Both the position numbers and the translations under genes were made by a program. From positions 38,558,256 through 38,622,255 of the forward strand of contig NC_061508.1 in assembly GCF_022539505.1 (NCBI RefSeq): DNA of 64,000 nucleotides. Direction: 5' to 3'. Below are positions 11,208 to 22,200 of the stretch, one piece after another (within the stretch, counting starts at the first letter, position 1; each line of letters starts with the position of its first letter). The DNA is from Lolium rigidum (taxonomy: Eukaryota; Streptophyta; Magnoliopsida; Poales; Poaceae). A model generated the notes under the pieces. That model was not told the origin of the DNA. It saw nothing but the letters and a program-made list of their open reading frames with translations, and searched no databases.

Positions 11208-12005
11208 ATTCCTCGGCAGCTGGATCGGCGAGCTTGGACGCGCCGGAATCTTCGTCATCGTTTCTCTTCCTCTTGCACCTATCGGAGAAGTGGTAGGAGG
11301 AGGAGACACAGAGTGAGCACAGTCAGAACGTTGCTCCGACTCTGTGTCTTTGTCAAAGGAACCCACAGATCTTTGAGACCCTGCGGGTTCACTCTCAGGA
11401 ATGGAGGATTCTTGCGAGTCGTCGGCAACAACGACCCGCTCATCCACTTCCCCACCTTCAGGTAGTGGGGGGAGAGAAGAGAGAGTTTGGTGGTTCTGCA
11501 AGGTACAAAGCAAGAGAAGACAAGAAAATAAATACACAAAAGGGGAAACAACAACTATCGAAAAACAAGAAAAAGAACTCGAAAGAAAGAACTTACTTCG
11601 GGAAGGGCATGGATACCACTAAATGGCTCCACACGACATGATGAAGGGACTTCATGGTTTTTGTTCAAGGAGGTGAAGCGGCGGACGAGTTTCTCCAAAT
11701 CCTTCACAGAAAGATCATCGAAAATCCGGTCGGCATCTTCAGCACCCGAATACATCCAGAGAGGATTTTTACGAGCCTGCAGAGGCTGCACTCGAATCCG
11801 AAGGAAATATGCAATGATTTGCACACCCGAAAATTCTGCCCATCTTCAGCATGCCCATCTTCTTCTTTAGCATGCCCATCTTCTTCAGAAGCTTGTGGTC
11901 TTGGGTGGAAAACTTCGACCTTTCCCAGCCGGAGATCTTAGCTTTCTCCACGAGCTCGTCGGTTCCTGGGGCACGGTTCTTGCACTGCTTGGTGCGCGGA
12001 GCCAT
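11208..12005 (-). pseudogene. Antisense spliced ORF of a gypsy element (PF04195-like)
   Basis: On the minus strand an ORF starts at an ATG (12003-12005) reading MAPRTKQCKNRAPG. It continues ISGWERSKFSTQDHKLLKKM and, in other frames, KNPLWMYSGAEDADRIFDDL and CRVEPFSGIHALPE. A GTAAGT donor (11592-11587) and a CTTGCAG acceptor (ending 11496) would remove a 97-nt intron. The downstream exon encodes SSLPPLPEGGEVDERVVVAD and an acidic Ser-rich tail. The protein type is that annotated in grasses as 'putative gypsy type transposon' (PF04195). It is opposite to the 3' LTR at 14985-15396, so it is an antisense extra ORF in the 3' region of a plus-strand gypsy element. A repeated MGMLKK block and frame changes near 11825-11870 indicate damage. 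Truncated at 11207 by the family A LTR. Confidence 0.6.
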
Positions 12006-12616
12006 GGAGCGCAGTTCGGTGGAGAAAAAAAAGGAGAAGAAGGAGATCGTGTGCGCGAAGAGCTCGAGAAGCAACGATGGTGGAGATAGAGAGAGAGGAG
12101 TTGTGCGGCGCAGCGAAGGGGATGAATGAGGAGTAAGAAGTGGATTTATAGGAAGAAGACGATGCGTCTAGCCATCGGATGAAAAGGGGGAGAGTTCCGA
12201 ACCCTACGAGTGTCCAAAGGGTAAAATGGTCTTACCGCTCCAAATTTACTGAAGGGACGTTACTTCGGGCGTGCCGGAAATTCCGGACGACGTGTGCGCC
12301 CCACTTGCGCGACATGTCGACGCACAGAGTTTCAGACCCACGACCCAGTGGGTTGACAGGAGTTGTGGCTTCCTAAGGTGGGCGTACGTGGCTATCTTCA
12401 GCAGCGACGTCATTCAAGAAAGTTTCGAGTGGTATAACAAAATATAGCGACAAGAAAACTCCTAGTTCTAAAAAAGTGCATGGTTAGAAAGAAAAACTTC
12501 GAGAGCCTATGATCAAATGCAAGCATCTGTTCATATGCTCGGGGGCTACTCTTATCAGAAGTATTGTCTATACTTTTGATAAGAGGATGAGGCGAAAGAA
12601 AAAATACAGAGTTGAT
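12006..12616 (+). mobile_element. Gypsy family C internal 3' region, first part
   Basis: Noncoding sequence upstream (minus) of the antisense ORF. It includes the phrase CTCGGGGGCTACTCTTATCAG at about 12539, which recurs as CTCGGGGGCTACTCTCATCGG at 14280 after the solo LTR. The stretch is interrupted at 12616 by the family B solo LTR and resumes at 14228. Confidence 0.55.
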
Positions 12617-14222
12617 TGATACGTCTCAAACGTATCTATAATTTCTTATGTTCCATGCTACTTTTATGATGATACTCACATGTTTTATACACACTTTATG
12701 CCATTTTTATGCATTTTCCGGCACTAACCTATTGACGAGATGCCGAAGAGCCGATTGCTTTGTTTTCGTTGTTTTTGGTTTCAGAAATCCTACAAAGGAA
12801 ATATTCTCGGAATTGGACGAAATCAACGCCCAGGGTCTTATTTTTCCACGAAGCTTCCAGAAGACCGAGGGAGAAACGAAGTGGGGCCATGGGGCACCGA
12901 CACCATAAGGCGGCGCGGCCAGGGTGGGCCCCGCGCCGCCCTGTGGTGTGGGGCCCCCGTGCCTCCTTCGACTCCGCCCTTCCGCCTACTTAAAGCCTTC
13001 GTCGCGAAAACCCCTGTACCGAGAGCCACGATATGGAAAACCTTCCAGAGACGCCGCCGCCGCCAATCCCATCTCGGGGGATTCAGGAGATCGCCTCCGG
13101 CACCCTGCCGGAGAGGGGAATCATCTCCCGGAGGTCTCTTCATCACCATGATCGCCTCCGGATCGATGTGTGAGTAGTTCACCCCTGGACTATGGGTCCA
13201 TAGCGAGTAGCTAGATGGTTGTCTTCTCCTCATTGTGCTATCATGTTAGATCTTGTGAGCTGCCTATCATGATCAAGATCATCTATTTGTAATGCTACAT
13301 GTTGTGTTTGTTGGGATCCGATGAATATGGAATACTATGTCAAGTTGATTATCAATCTATCATATATGTGTTGTTTATGTTCTTGCATGCTCTCCGTTGC
13401 TAGTAGAGGCTCCGGCCAAGTTGATACTTGTGACTCCAAGAGGGAGTATTTATGCTCGATAGTGGGTTCATGCCTCCATTGAATGCGGGACGATGTGACG
13501 GAAAGTTCTAAGGTTGTGGATGTGCTCGTTGCCACTAGGGATAAAACATCGATGCTTTGTCTAAGGATATTTGTGTTGATTACATTACACACCATACTTA
13601 ATGCAATTGTCTGTTGTTTACAACTTAATACTGGAAGGGGTTCGGATGATAATCTGAAGGTGGACTTTTTAGGTATAGATGCATGCTGGATAGCGGTATA
13701 TGTACTTTGTCGTAATGCCCTGATTAAATCTCATAGTACTCATCGTGATATATGTATGTGCATTGTTATGCCTTCTTTATTTGTCAATTGCCCAACTGTA
13801 ATTTGTTCACGCAACATGCCATTTATCTTATCGGAGAGACACCACTAGTGAACTGTGGACCCCGGTCCATTCTTTACATCTGAAATACAATCTACTGCAA
13901 ACTCTGTTCTTTACTGTTCTTCGTAAACAAACATCATCTTCCACACTATACATCTAATCCTTTGTTTTCAGCAAGCCGGTGAGATTGACAACCTCACTGT
14001 TACGTTGGGGCAAAGTACTTTGATTGTGTTGTGCAGGTTCCACGTTGGCGCCGGAATCCCTGGTGTTGCGCCGCACTACACTCCGCCACCAACAACCTCC
14101 ACGTGCTCCTTGACTCCTACTGGTTCGATAACCTTGGTTTCTTACTGAGGGAAAACTTGTCGCTGTACACATCACACCTTCCTCTTGGGGTTCCCAACGG
14201 ACGTGTGTCTTACACGCCATCA
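12617..14222 (+). mobile_element. Solo LTR, family B, with 5-bp target duplication
   Basis: A 1606-bp LTR from TGATACGTCTCAAACGTATC to CTTACACGCCATCA. It is flanked by identical TTGAT at 12612-12616 and 14223-14227. No internal domain is present, so this is a solo LTR left by recombination between two LTRs. It splits the family C gypsy 3' region. Confidence 0.9.
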
Positions 14223-14227
14223 TTGAT

Positions 14228-14984
14228 CAAAGTAGCAAAAGTTGAGCCTAGAACCAAATGCAAACACTCGGATGTAGCCTCGGGGGCTACTCTCATCGGG
14301 AGTGCTGGTCGCGCACCCGATAAAATATGAGGAAGAAGAAAGAAGAGAACGACAAGACAATATAGAATTGCAGACGAAGTATTTTTATCGAACATCTTCA
14401 AGTTACACATAACTCGTCATGTACTTCCATCGGGAGATTAAGATATTGTCATCGGACAACTCGAATAAATTCACAATTCCAGCAGCCGACAAAGGCACGC
14501 GATAATATATTCTCAGAGCGCGTCCGCCACGGTAAAAACTCTGAATGCCGTATCTTGAAAGAGTTTATGAAGATAAGTCCCGAGGATCCGTCCTGTGTGG
14601 CGTGGTATCGCACCCGAATGCGCTCTCCCACTTCATCTGTATCAACAGATGCGAAGAAATATCCTAGCGGACGCATTAGGTACTCGATAAAACTCAACTA
14701 GGATTCGATTCACGATAAGTCCTTAAGTGGCGCGTGTCGAATTACGCCAGTATTCCGAGTTCAAGTCCAGTGACTTGAGCTTGAAGTAGGTTTATTCGGG
14801 TTTACCACAAGAGCAGTTAACTGGTACCTGATCCGTCAGATGAACCAGCCCCATCTACCAATATCCCTGTACAAAATAGATGTTAAGAAAAATATTCGAC
14901 TCTATGATATATAAATATGCGACTCAATTCTACGATGGATATTTTACATGATTCTACGATTCAGGAAAAATCTCGGGGGGCTAC
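14228..14984 (+). mobile_element. Gypsy family C internal 3' region, second part
   Basis: Continuation of the interrupted element up to its 3' LTR. It contains the CTCGGGGGCTAC motif twice (14279 and, at the polypurine tract, about 14973). The minus strand has an 82-codon frame at 14449-14697 (includes GYFFASVDTDEVGERIRVRY) that may be a second antisense coding piece; I do not recognise it. Confidence 0.55.
14971..14984 (+). other. Gypsy polypurine tract region
   Basis: TCTCGGGGGGCTAC directly precedes the LTR start TGACATAGG. G-rich tracts in this position prime plus-strand synthesis. It fixes the element as plus-stranded. Confidence 0.5.
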
Positions 14985-15396
14985 TGACATAGGCATACCG
15001 AATGGGCCTTCCGAATAAGGTACCCGAGGTTATCTGGAGGCCCACGATCCGGAGCTTTCAAGGCCCAGATGCCTAGAGAACCTCGATAAGGAATATAGAG
15101 TTGTATTAGGAATCACAAATCATGTAACATTGCGGGAGATACTCGGATGGCCTCTCGGAGCTTGTAACTTGTACGACACGAAATCCATCGGCTCTTCCTC
15201 CTATATAAAGGGGAGCCAAGGGGAGAAGAAAGGATCGAATCTATTGTCAACACACATCGAATCTATTGTCAACACACACCCTAATTTCTGAGTCGAGCAC
15301 CTTTTTCGGTTGAACCTTCGAGATCTACTTGCCCTCTACTTTCTACGAAACCCTAAGTCTACAATCCGTAGGCATTGACAAGTTAATACCTTGTCA
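14985..15396 (+). repeat. Gypsy family C 3' LTR
   Basis: A 412-bp LTR from TGACATAGGCATACC to ATACCTTGTCA. It contains a TATA box (CTATATAAAG, 15201-15210) and the phrase CCGTAGGCATTGACAAGTTA near its end. The 5' part of the element has been lost, so no target duplication can be paired. Confidence 0.7.
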
Positions 15397-18229
15397 TGGG
15401 GGGATCGACCGTCTTCCCACCGTCTGATCAACCATGTAGGGCAAATCTAGGTAGTTCCGTGTTTTGCAACATATGCCCCACCCGCCCACCAAAAAATAAT
15501 ATTGCAACAAATCGTCTTAAAAAATGTTACAAAAAATCATGAAGCTTCGCATCATTTTGAAATATTAATGCAATAAATTGATAGTTATGCAAGAAGTTTT
15601 TGCAACATTTTTACAAGAAGATTTAGTTATTGTGCAAAATAGTTTCACAACATTTCAAAAACTGTAATGCCACAATAAGTTGGTTACCCAACAAAAAATA
15701 ATTAGGAAGATATTAGAAAACTGTGCACACAAAAAATTGCAGTATTTTAATTATAGTAATATAGCAAAACAAACATATGCGTGGAGAATTTCTGAAGCAC
15801 ATATGCATGCATTGAATATCCAAGAAAACACAAACTTGTAGCAAAGGAATCGCGCATGTGCTTTCGCAGCAAAATGCATACGAGTATGTTAAATTTCAAC
15901 GCACACACACAACATCGAAGAAACTAAAACAAATATAACCTTGTGCTCGAGCACCAACCTTGCCGGATCGCCATAACCGGCAACAAAACCGACACATCAG
16001 AATCTTCTTGGAGCTAGATCCGGTGACCTCGAACCCATTCACCTCAAGCCAACCCTTCCCCAAGCACTGCACTATGAAAATCATTTAGATCTGAGCTCCC
16101 CATTATGTCATCCATGTGAAGGAGCGGAGGAGGTTGGCCCTAGATTCTAGCGGGAAGGACCGACGTGGAGGAGGAGCTTACCCCTGAGACGCATAACAAG
16201 GAGCCTGTTCATCGACTCACAAAGCCTCGTTGGTGATGGTGTTTTTTTGGATCTTGCAATGGTGGAGGTTCAACGTCTGTTCTTGTGTTCATCTCGGCGA
16301 CGCTAGAGTTGGGCGGCGGCCGTTGGCTATGGTGGTTGCAGAAAACTCTAGGGATCATTTTGTATTTCTCAATATTTTAGAATTTGATGTGCAAATTCAG
16401 GATAATCATTTCATCCCAGTTTGTCTTTTAGTTTCCACATGTGTTGCTTTATTTAACTTGATTTTCGATTGATGAAATATGTGGTTGCTCTAAAAAAAAC
16501 AAGGAGTAGCTTGGTTGGGGCAGCAGGGGGAAGGGAGATGCTACAAATGGTAGGAGAAAGAATAAAGTGAGGAAAATAGGAAGGGCACACACAATGAAGG
16601 CAATCCATCGAGTCTAAACTTATTTTATGAAACACAGAACAAACATAGACGTTTACATATACTTATCCCTATGAACGCACGTACGTGCAACCTACCCTAT
16701 TACCACCATCGAGAAACTAACTCCAAAAAATCATTCCGACGGGTTTTAAGATAGAGAAGTCCATATTTCTTAGGTGAAGGTTGGCAAAACAGAACTTTGT
16801 AAATTTGTCAAAACTGACGGCGGTGCAAGCAACCAAGCCTGAAGCCGGGGCCGTTGTACTACCATTTTGGTGAGTTCGTTTTCAGGTGACCTAACAGGTA
16901 AGAACCACTTTGTACTTTGCAGTTCGTTTCAGGTACGGGCATTTGCCCAGATAAGACGGCGCCGGAGAGAACAGCGCATGCTCGAACTCTTTTCACACAC
17001 GCTAGTCGCTAGCCACGAGCACACGACCGCGGGCGGGTGAGCTCTCCCACGTGAAACGATGGGTCTGATGATATGATCCTGTCCGTCCGTTCGTACTGGT
17101 ACTGGTCCTGATGGGTCCAGCTTTCAGGCTCCTCTTGGGCGCGTTGAAAGGTCGCCAGCTCTCTGCGGCCGACACGTCGCGTTATCGCCTGGTCCCCTGT
17201 AATCTGGGCCACTACTATTCTATAGTTACATCAACTGAAAGCCAAGTGCACGTACCAAAAGCTACACCAAGGAACGGCTCATGAAGACAACAATGTCGCA
17301 TACATAATGTAGAGCACTACTTGCCGACTTGTCTAACATGTTTACGGAAAATAAACCGTCTATAGATGAAAATAAACACCAAATGGTTCGAATAATTCTA
17401 AAAACTCTTCACAATATATGGAGTTTGGTGTGTAATATTTCGCTATCGTTGTTAGAAAATATTCGACATGATTTACTCATCTAAGTGGATAAACCTATAA
17501 TAAAGAAAATAAAGAAGCACAATATGTTCCATTTTACCTTTTTGTTTTCCGTTAACACAATATATGTGTATGACTGGTTGCCTCAGCTGCCATACTTTCA
17601 CAATTCTACCTAATATTTTCCATATAGTTGCTCGTATGTTTTTCTCTATCAGCGTTGTGCATGCATATCTTCTCGTACTATGATAACACACCAGTAATTT
17701 AAATTTTTTTGTTGCCCCAACTTGCCACTATGTATATAATGAGATTGAATTTAGGGGTAGATTCCGATTTTGTGTGACACCACGTTTCTACGATGATTAA
17801 GCCTCACCATGAATTTTGTGGGCAAGACTTGGATTAAATAGCCAGTTTTCTTCATGAGTTATTCATCGTAAATACATCTTTCATTATTTGATTTTGCAAC
17901 TAATCATTGCTACCATATACATGTGTTTTTTACTTACAAGGATAACGCTGTGAGTGTATATATGGCTCACAAGCGGATAATAGAGTTTTAATATCCTATA
18001 TTGGTTTCTTACTTACATTGTTGATATTCCTATTGGTATTTCTATATCAAAGGATGAAGACGTGATTATTTTTGAAGTTTGTGGATCACACCAGTGGCTT
18101 GGTAGAACTATGATAAAGTTCTTATTTTTTTCGAAAAATATGTTGTTTTTTATTTTTTACTAATTAGTCTTCAGTGTAAACTTTGACTACACGCCTCATT
18201 TGATGAAGCCGTCAATCCAAGTGAAACAA
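15397..18229. other. Intergenic region upstream of the bZIP gene
   Basis: No gene recognised. 15480-15900 is AT-rich. 16100-16490 contains a coherent GC-rich block ending in a short A-run (16493-16499) that could be an old retroposon tail. 16625-16700 on the minus strand (CGTGCGTTCATAGGGATAAG and following) resembles the tail of a common grass retroposon. 17700-18180 is AT-rich. Short frames here show no known domain. Confidence 0.45.
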
Positions 18230-18289
18230 TCTACAAGATACATTATCAGTCTACAAGATACATTATCGCAATCTACAAGATACATTATC
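18230..18289 (+). repeat. Three direct 18-bp repeats
   Basis: TCTACAAGATACATTATC occurs at 18230-18247, 18250-18267 and 18272-18289, exactly identical, with 2- and 4-nt spacers. The third copy runs into a G-box. It lies about 0.95 kb upstream of the bZIP start codon. Confidence 0.9.
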
Positions 18290-18295
18290 ACGTGG
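18289..18295 (+). promoter_or_regulatory. G-box / ABRE core
   Basis: CACGTGG overlaps the last base of the third 18-bp repeat. It is the canonical ABRE/G-box bound by group-A bZIP proteins, so the downstream gene could be autoregulated. A single such motif can occur by chance. Confidence 0.4.
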
Positions 18296-18959
18296 GACTA
18301 TCCGCCAGTTTCGGTCCGCTTGCGTGACGCCAACTCGTTTGGAATGGCATTGGCCAAGCCCTGTCATTTCATCCCTATCTTCCTACGCTCCCGAAGGATT
18401 GCTTACGCAACCGCTTCCGTTTGACCTTTTGCATTTTCTTGTATGCATAGCTGTAACGGACGCGACAACGCCGCCTACCTCGGCACTCAATTAAGACCGC
18501 CCACTGTATACAACTTTGCAAGGTTATCCATGCGCCGCGCTCCAATCTTTAATTTTGAGTCACATTAAGAGCTATTAAATTCAACCCTATAAAATATCTT
18601 TTCAGATCAATAGCAGCACAAGAAGGAATTTCATGTTATTATTCAGTTAAAAATCTATAAAAAGATCAATTTTTTTTTTATTTCTGAGACCCCAAGGCTG
18701 TTGCTGTTTGTGTGTGTAGAGCATCCGTGTGCGCGGTGCAGCGGCGTGCGCTGCCCGGCGCAGGGCAGAAATCTAATCTTCTGACCGGTTTGCTGGGCTT
18801 TGTCGTGCTCCGGCGGCACCCACTTTAATGGCCCCGAGGCGACACCTGTCCTCCCTCCCCACTCTCCCCGGCGGCGATCGTCTCCCTCAAAGCCGCACCA
18901 ACTCCCTCGCTCGCTAGCTACACAGCCCCCGATGCTCCCCCGCTCCTGTTTTTCTAATC

Positions 18960-19213
18960 CTCCTTCTCTTTCTCCCACTAAACTAAAGATTTCACCTTGC
19001 TAATTCGGGCATAATTGGCCCAGCTAATCACACTCCACCATCAGTCGCTTCCCTTCCGCCGCTGCTGCAGTATAAGTCAAGCTCCCCCCTCCCTCCGCTG
19101 CTCGCCCTTGCTTTCTTCGTCGGTGCTGTTGGGGATAGAGACCGGCTCAGGATCTTGGTTGCCGGAATTTCGGTGAGATTTGGGGGGAATCTTTGTTTGT
19201 GCGCGCGCGAGAG
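18960..19213 (+). promoter_or_regulatory. Probable 5' leader of the bZIP gene
   Basis: Pyrimidine-rich sequence leading to the start codon. No ATG occurs between about 19021 and 19213, so there is no upstream ORF in the proximal leader. No convincing TATA box at the usual distance; TATA-like CTATAAAA and CTATAAAAAG at about 18587 and 18655 are too far upstream unless the leader is long or spliced. Confidence 0.35.
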
Positions 19214-22200
19214 ATGGAGATGCCGGGAGGGAGCGGGGGCGGCGCGGCGCTGGCCAGGCAGGGGTCGATCTACTCGCTCACCTTCGACGAGTTCCAGTCC
19301 GCGCTCGGCACCGCCGGCAAGGACTTCGGGTCCATGAACATGGACGAGCTGCTCCGCAACATCTGGACCGCCGAGGAGTCCAACGCCATGGCCGCCCCTG
19401 CCGCCGCCGCCAATGTCGACGCCCAGGCGCAGCAGCAGCCGCAGCCCATCCTGCGCCAGGGCTCCATGACGCTGCCCCGCACCATCAGCCAGATGACCGT
19501 CGACGAGGTCTGGCGCGACCTCATGGGCTTCTGCGACGAGGAGCCGGACGACCCCCTGCCGCCGCAGCCGCAGCCGCCGCAGCCGCATCCTCAGGCGCAG
19601 CCGCAGCGGCAGCCCACGCTGGGGGCCATGACGCTGGAGGAGTTCCTCGTGCGCGCCGGCGTCGTGCGGGAGGACATGGGGGGCCAGACCGTCGTGGTGC
19701 CGGCGCGGGCTCATGCGCAGGCGCAGGCGCAGACCCTGTTCCCTCCTCAGGGCAATGTGGTCGCGACCACCATGCAGATGGGGAACGGAGTCGTCGGGCA
19801 GGCCGCTGGCGGAGGGATGACGGTGGCGGCGCCGACCACGCCGGTCGTGCTCAACGGCTTCGGGAAGATGGAGGGCGACGATCTCTCCTCTCTCTCGCCG
19901 GTGCCGTATCCCTTCGACACTGCGATGAGGGCCAGGAAGGGGCCTACCGTCGAGAAGGTGGTCGAGAGGAGGCAGAGGCGCATGATCAAGAACCGGGAGT
20001 CGGCCGCCAGGTCCCGCCAGCGGAAGCAGGTGAAGCTTCTCTTCTTCTTCTACTGCACTATCCATTTGCTCATCTGCCTTTTGCTTAACTATTCTGAAAT
20101 GTTATCTCAAGTAGAACTCAGGGTGTCTATATTGGGTATGCCTCTCGCTACTTTATTCCTTCGATCTGATCCGACACTCCCAGTTTAGCTGCTCATATTA
20201 ATTTATGCCCTGCATATAGCAAGTTGGACTTGTTAATTGTCGTGAAACCCAAGAGGAGAAGAATCTATGTGGATCGTCATTCAAGTTGACGCTCCCAGTC
20301 CCAGATTCAGGAACATAGTGGATAGCTTTTTTCATTTCGGAAATGAAGTTTAGGCATTGCAACGTTATGTGGGATATGATAAATATATAGTACTATTTGA
20401 TGAATGTTATCTTAGGCTATGTAGGATAGCAGACCTCTTCTATGTGCCACTGCTACATCGGCTATAAACTTCTATGTTGCAAGCACAACAATCTCAAGCT
20501 TACTGGATAGCACTGACAGATTGTAATTGTTCCAGTTGGTTCTGTATATTGATGTATCTTAAATCATATCTCAGTTTGTATACCCTTAAGCTTGAGTCTT
20601 TTGATGTATTTCAGGCTTATATAATGGAGTTGGAAGCTGAGGTAGCAAAACTGAAGGAGACCAATGAGGAATTGCAGAAAAAACAGGTACAATTAAAATT
20701 CCCTTGATGATTGAATGCACATTCTTTATTTACTGACCTTGCAATTCATGCATTCAGTTAGTAGTGCTTGGTAATTTCTTGACTCTAAACAGTTCTAAAG
20801 TTTCTAGCCGCAGTTCTCATACTTGTCCGGTGGCTTGGTCTCATCTATATGACCTTTTACTTCTCCCCAGATGATGCTTGTTGGTGTCATGACAACCGAT
20901 TGTTGTCATGATCAGAATTTGCTGAATGTCTTGTCCTAGCTGTATATGTTTTGCATGGCCTTGACTGGCTCGAGTAATCATTGGTGACCACATAAAAATA
21001 TGTCCTTTTAATTTTCAATATTCTTGTGTTAAATCAATCTGATAGCATTTTTATTTTGGGCACCTTGTCTTGTAGGAGTAATACTTACCACTTACTAGTG
21101 ATTTTCTGTGCACTTGACTTAACTGTTGTTATTGCCAGATTGTTGTCAGTTGATTATGAACTATACATGCACATTGTATCAGGTTTCCTGTGATTAACAG
21201 AAGTAGCCTTTTGTTTCACATGGATACCTGACATTATCTATATGTTCTTAGTATCACATTCTTCAACATTTAGTTATTATTCATGTGATTTGAGAAAAAT
21301 GTACCATTTTTATTAGTTTAACTTCAACATGCAGTTGTACACTCTAGAGTTTAGATCCACGGGTTACGTTAATTTATAGTACACTTTTTCCTTCTACATT
21401 CCTTCCTGATAAGAACTCCAAGGAGTTATATTCACTTTGGTTGCACTTTTTATTTGCAGGTGGAAATGCTACAGAAGCAAAAGAATGAGGTAATGAACTT
21501 ACATTTGGTAGAAAATATTATTGCTTTGAATACATATCAAGTTCGGTCTCATTGTTGTGGAAGTTGTACCATGCAGTTCTGCTATCCACACTGTGTTTTT
21601 TGGATTTTCACTGGTGCAGTTGGTAGTTGAAGTGCAAGAGTGTAATACTCCCTCCGTTCCTAAATATAAGCCATAGTTTTCGCACGAAAATTAAAGAATG
21701 CATATTTTGGAAAAATTACACCATGTTTGGCTAGGATTAACCCTAGGCAATTGCCGTGAGCTAATAGAGGACTTTGCATAAGATAAGTAAACCTAATCAA
21801 ATCCCTAAAAATATTGTCCATATAAGTGGCGCAACGCAATGAACCTTATATTCTGTAATTTTTCTCAATATGGCTTATATCTAGGAACGGAGGGAGTATG
21901 TTTTTTCATAGGTTCATGGATTGTTAACCTCATGCATTGTTCATTACTAAAGGTGCACAATTGATAGCGAAGTTAGTCATGCATGCATAAGTGCATACGT
22001 TGAAGCGCTTATAGCCTTTTGTATAAAATAAATGCATGTCTGCTGAATTTTTTATTCCAAGACTTCAGGAGTCTGGTGGCTGTGAGTTGATTTTAAATAC
22101 ATTTTGTGTATATACTAGTTTTCGATATATTAGTTATGGCTAACTTGTATGGTCCTAACAGATACTATATGTGGCAATAGTTTCCACACTCACCTCATCC

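Noticed and set aside
19028..20065. 345-codon minus-strand frame (and a 302-codon plus frame) over bZIP exon 1
   Set aside because: They are shadows of the GC-rich first exon; the residue make-up is low-complexity and the conserved bZIP frame explains the sequence.
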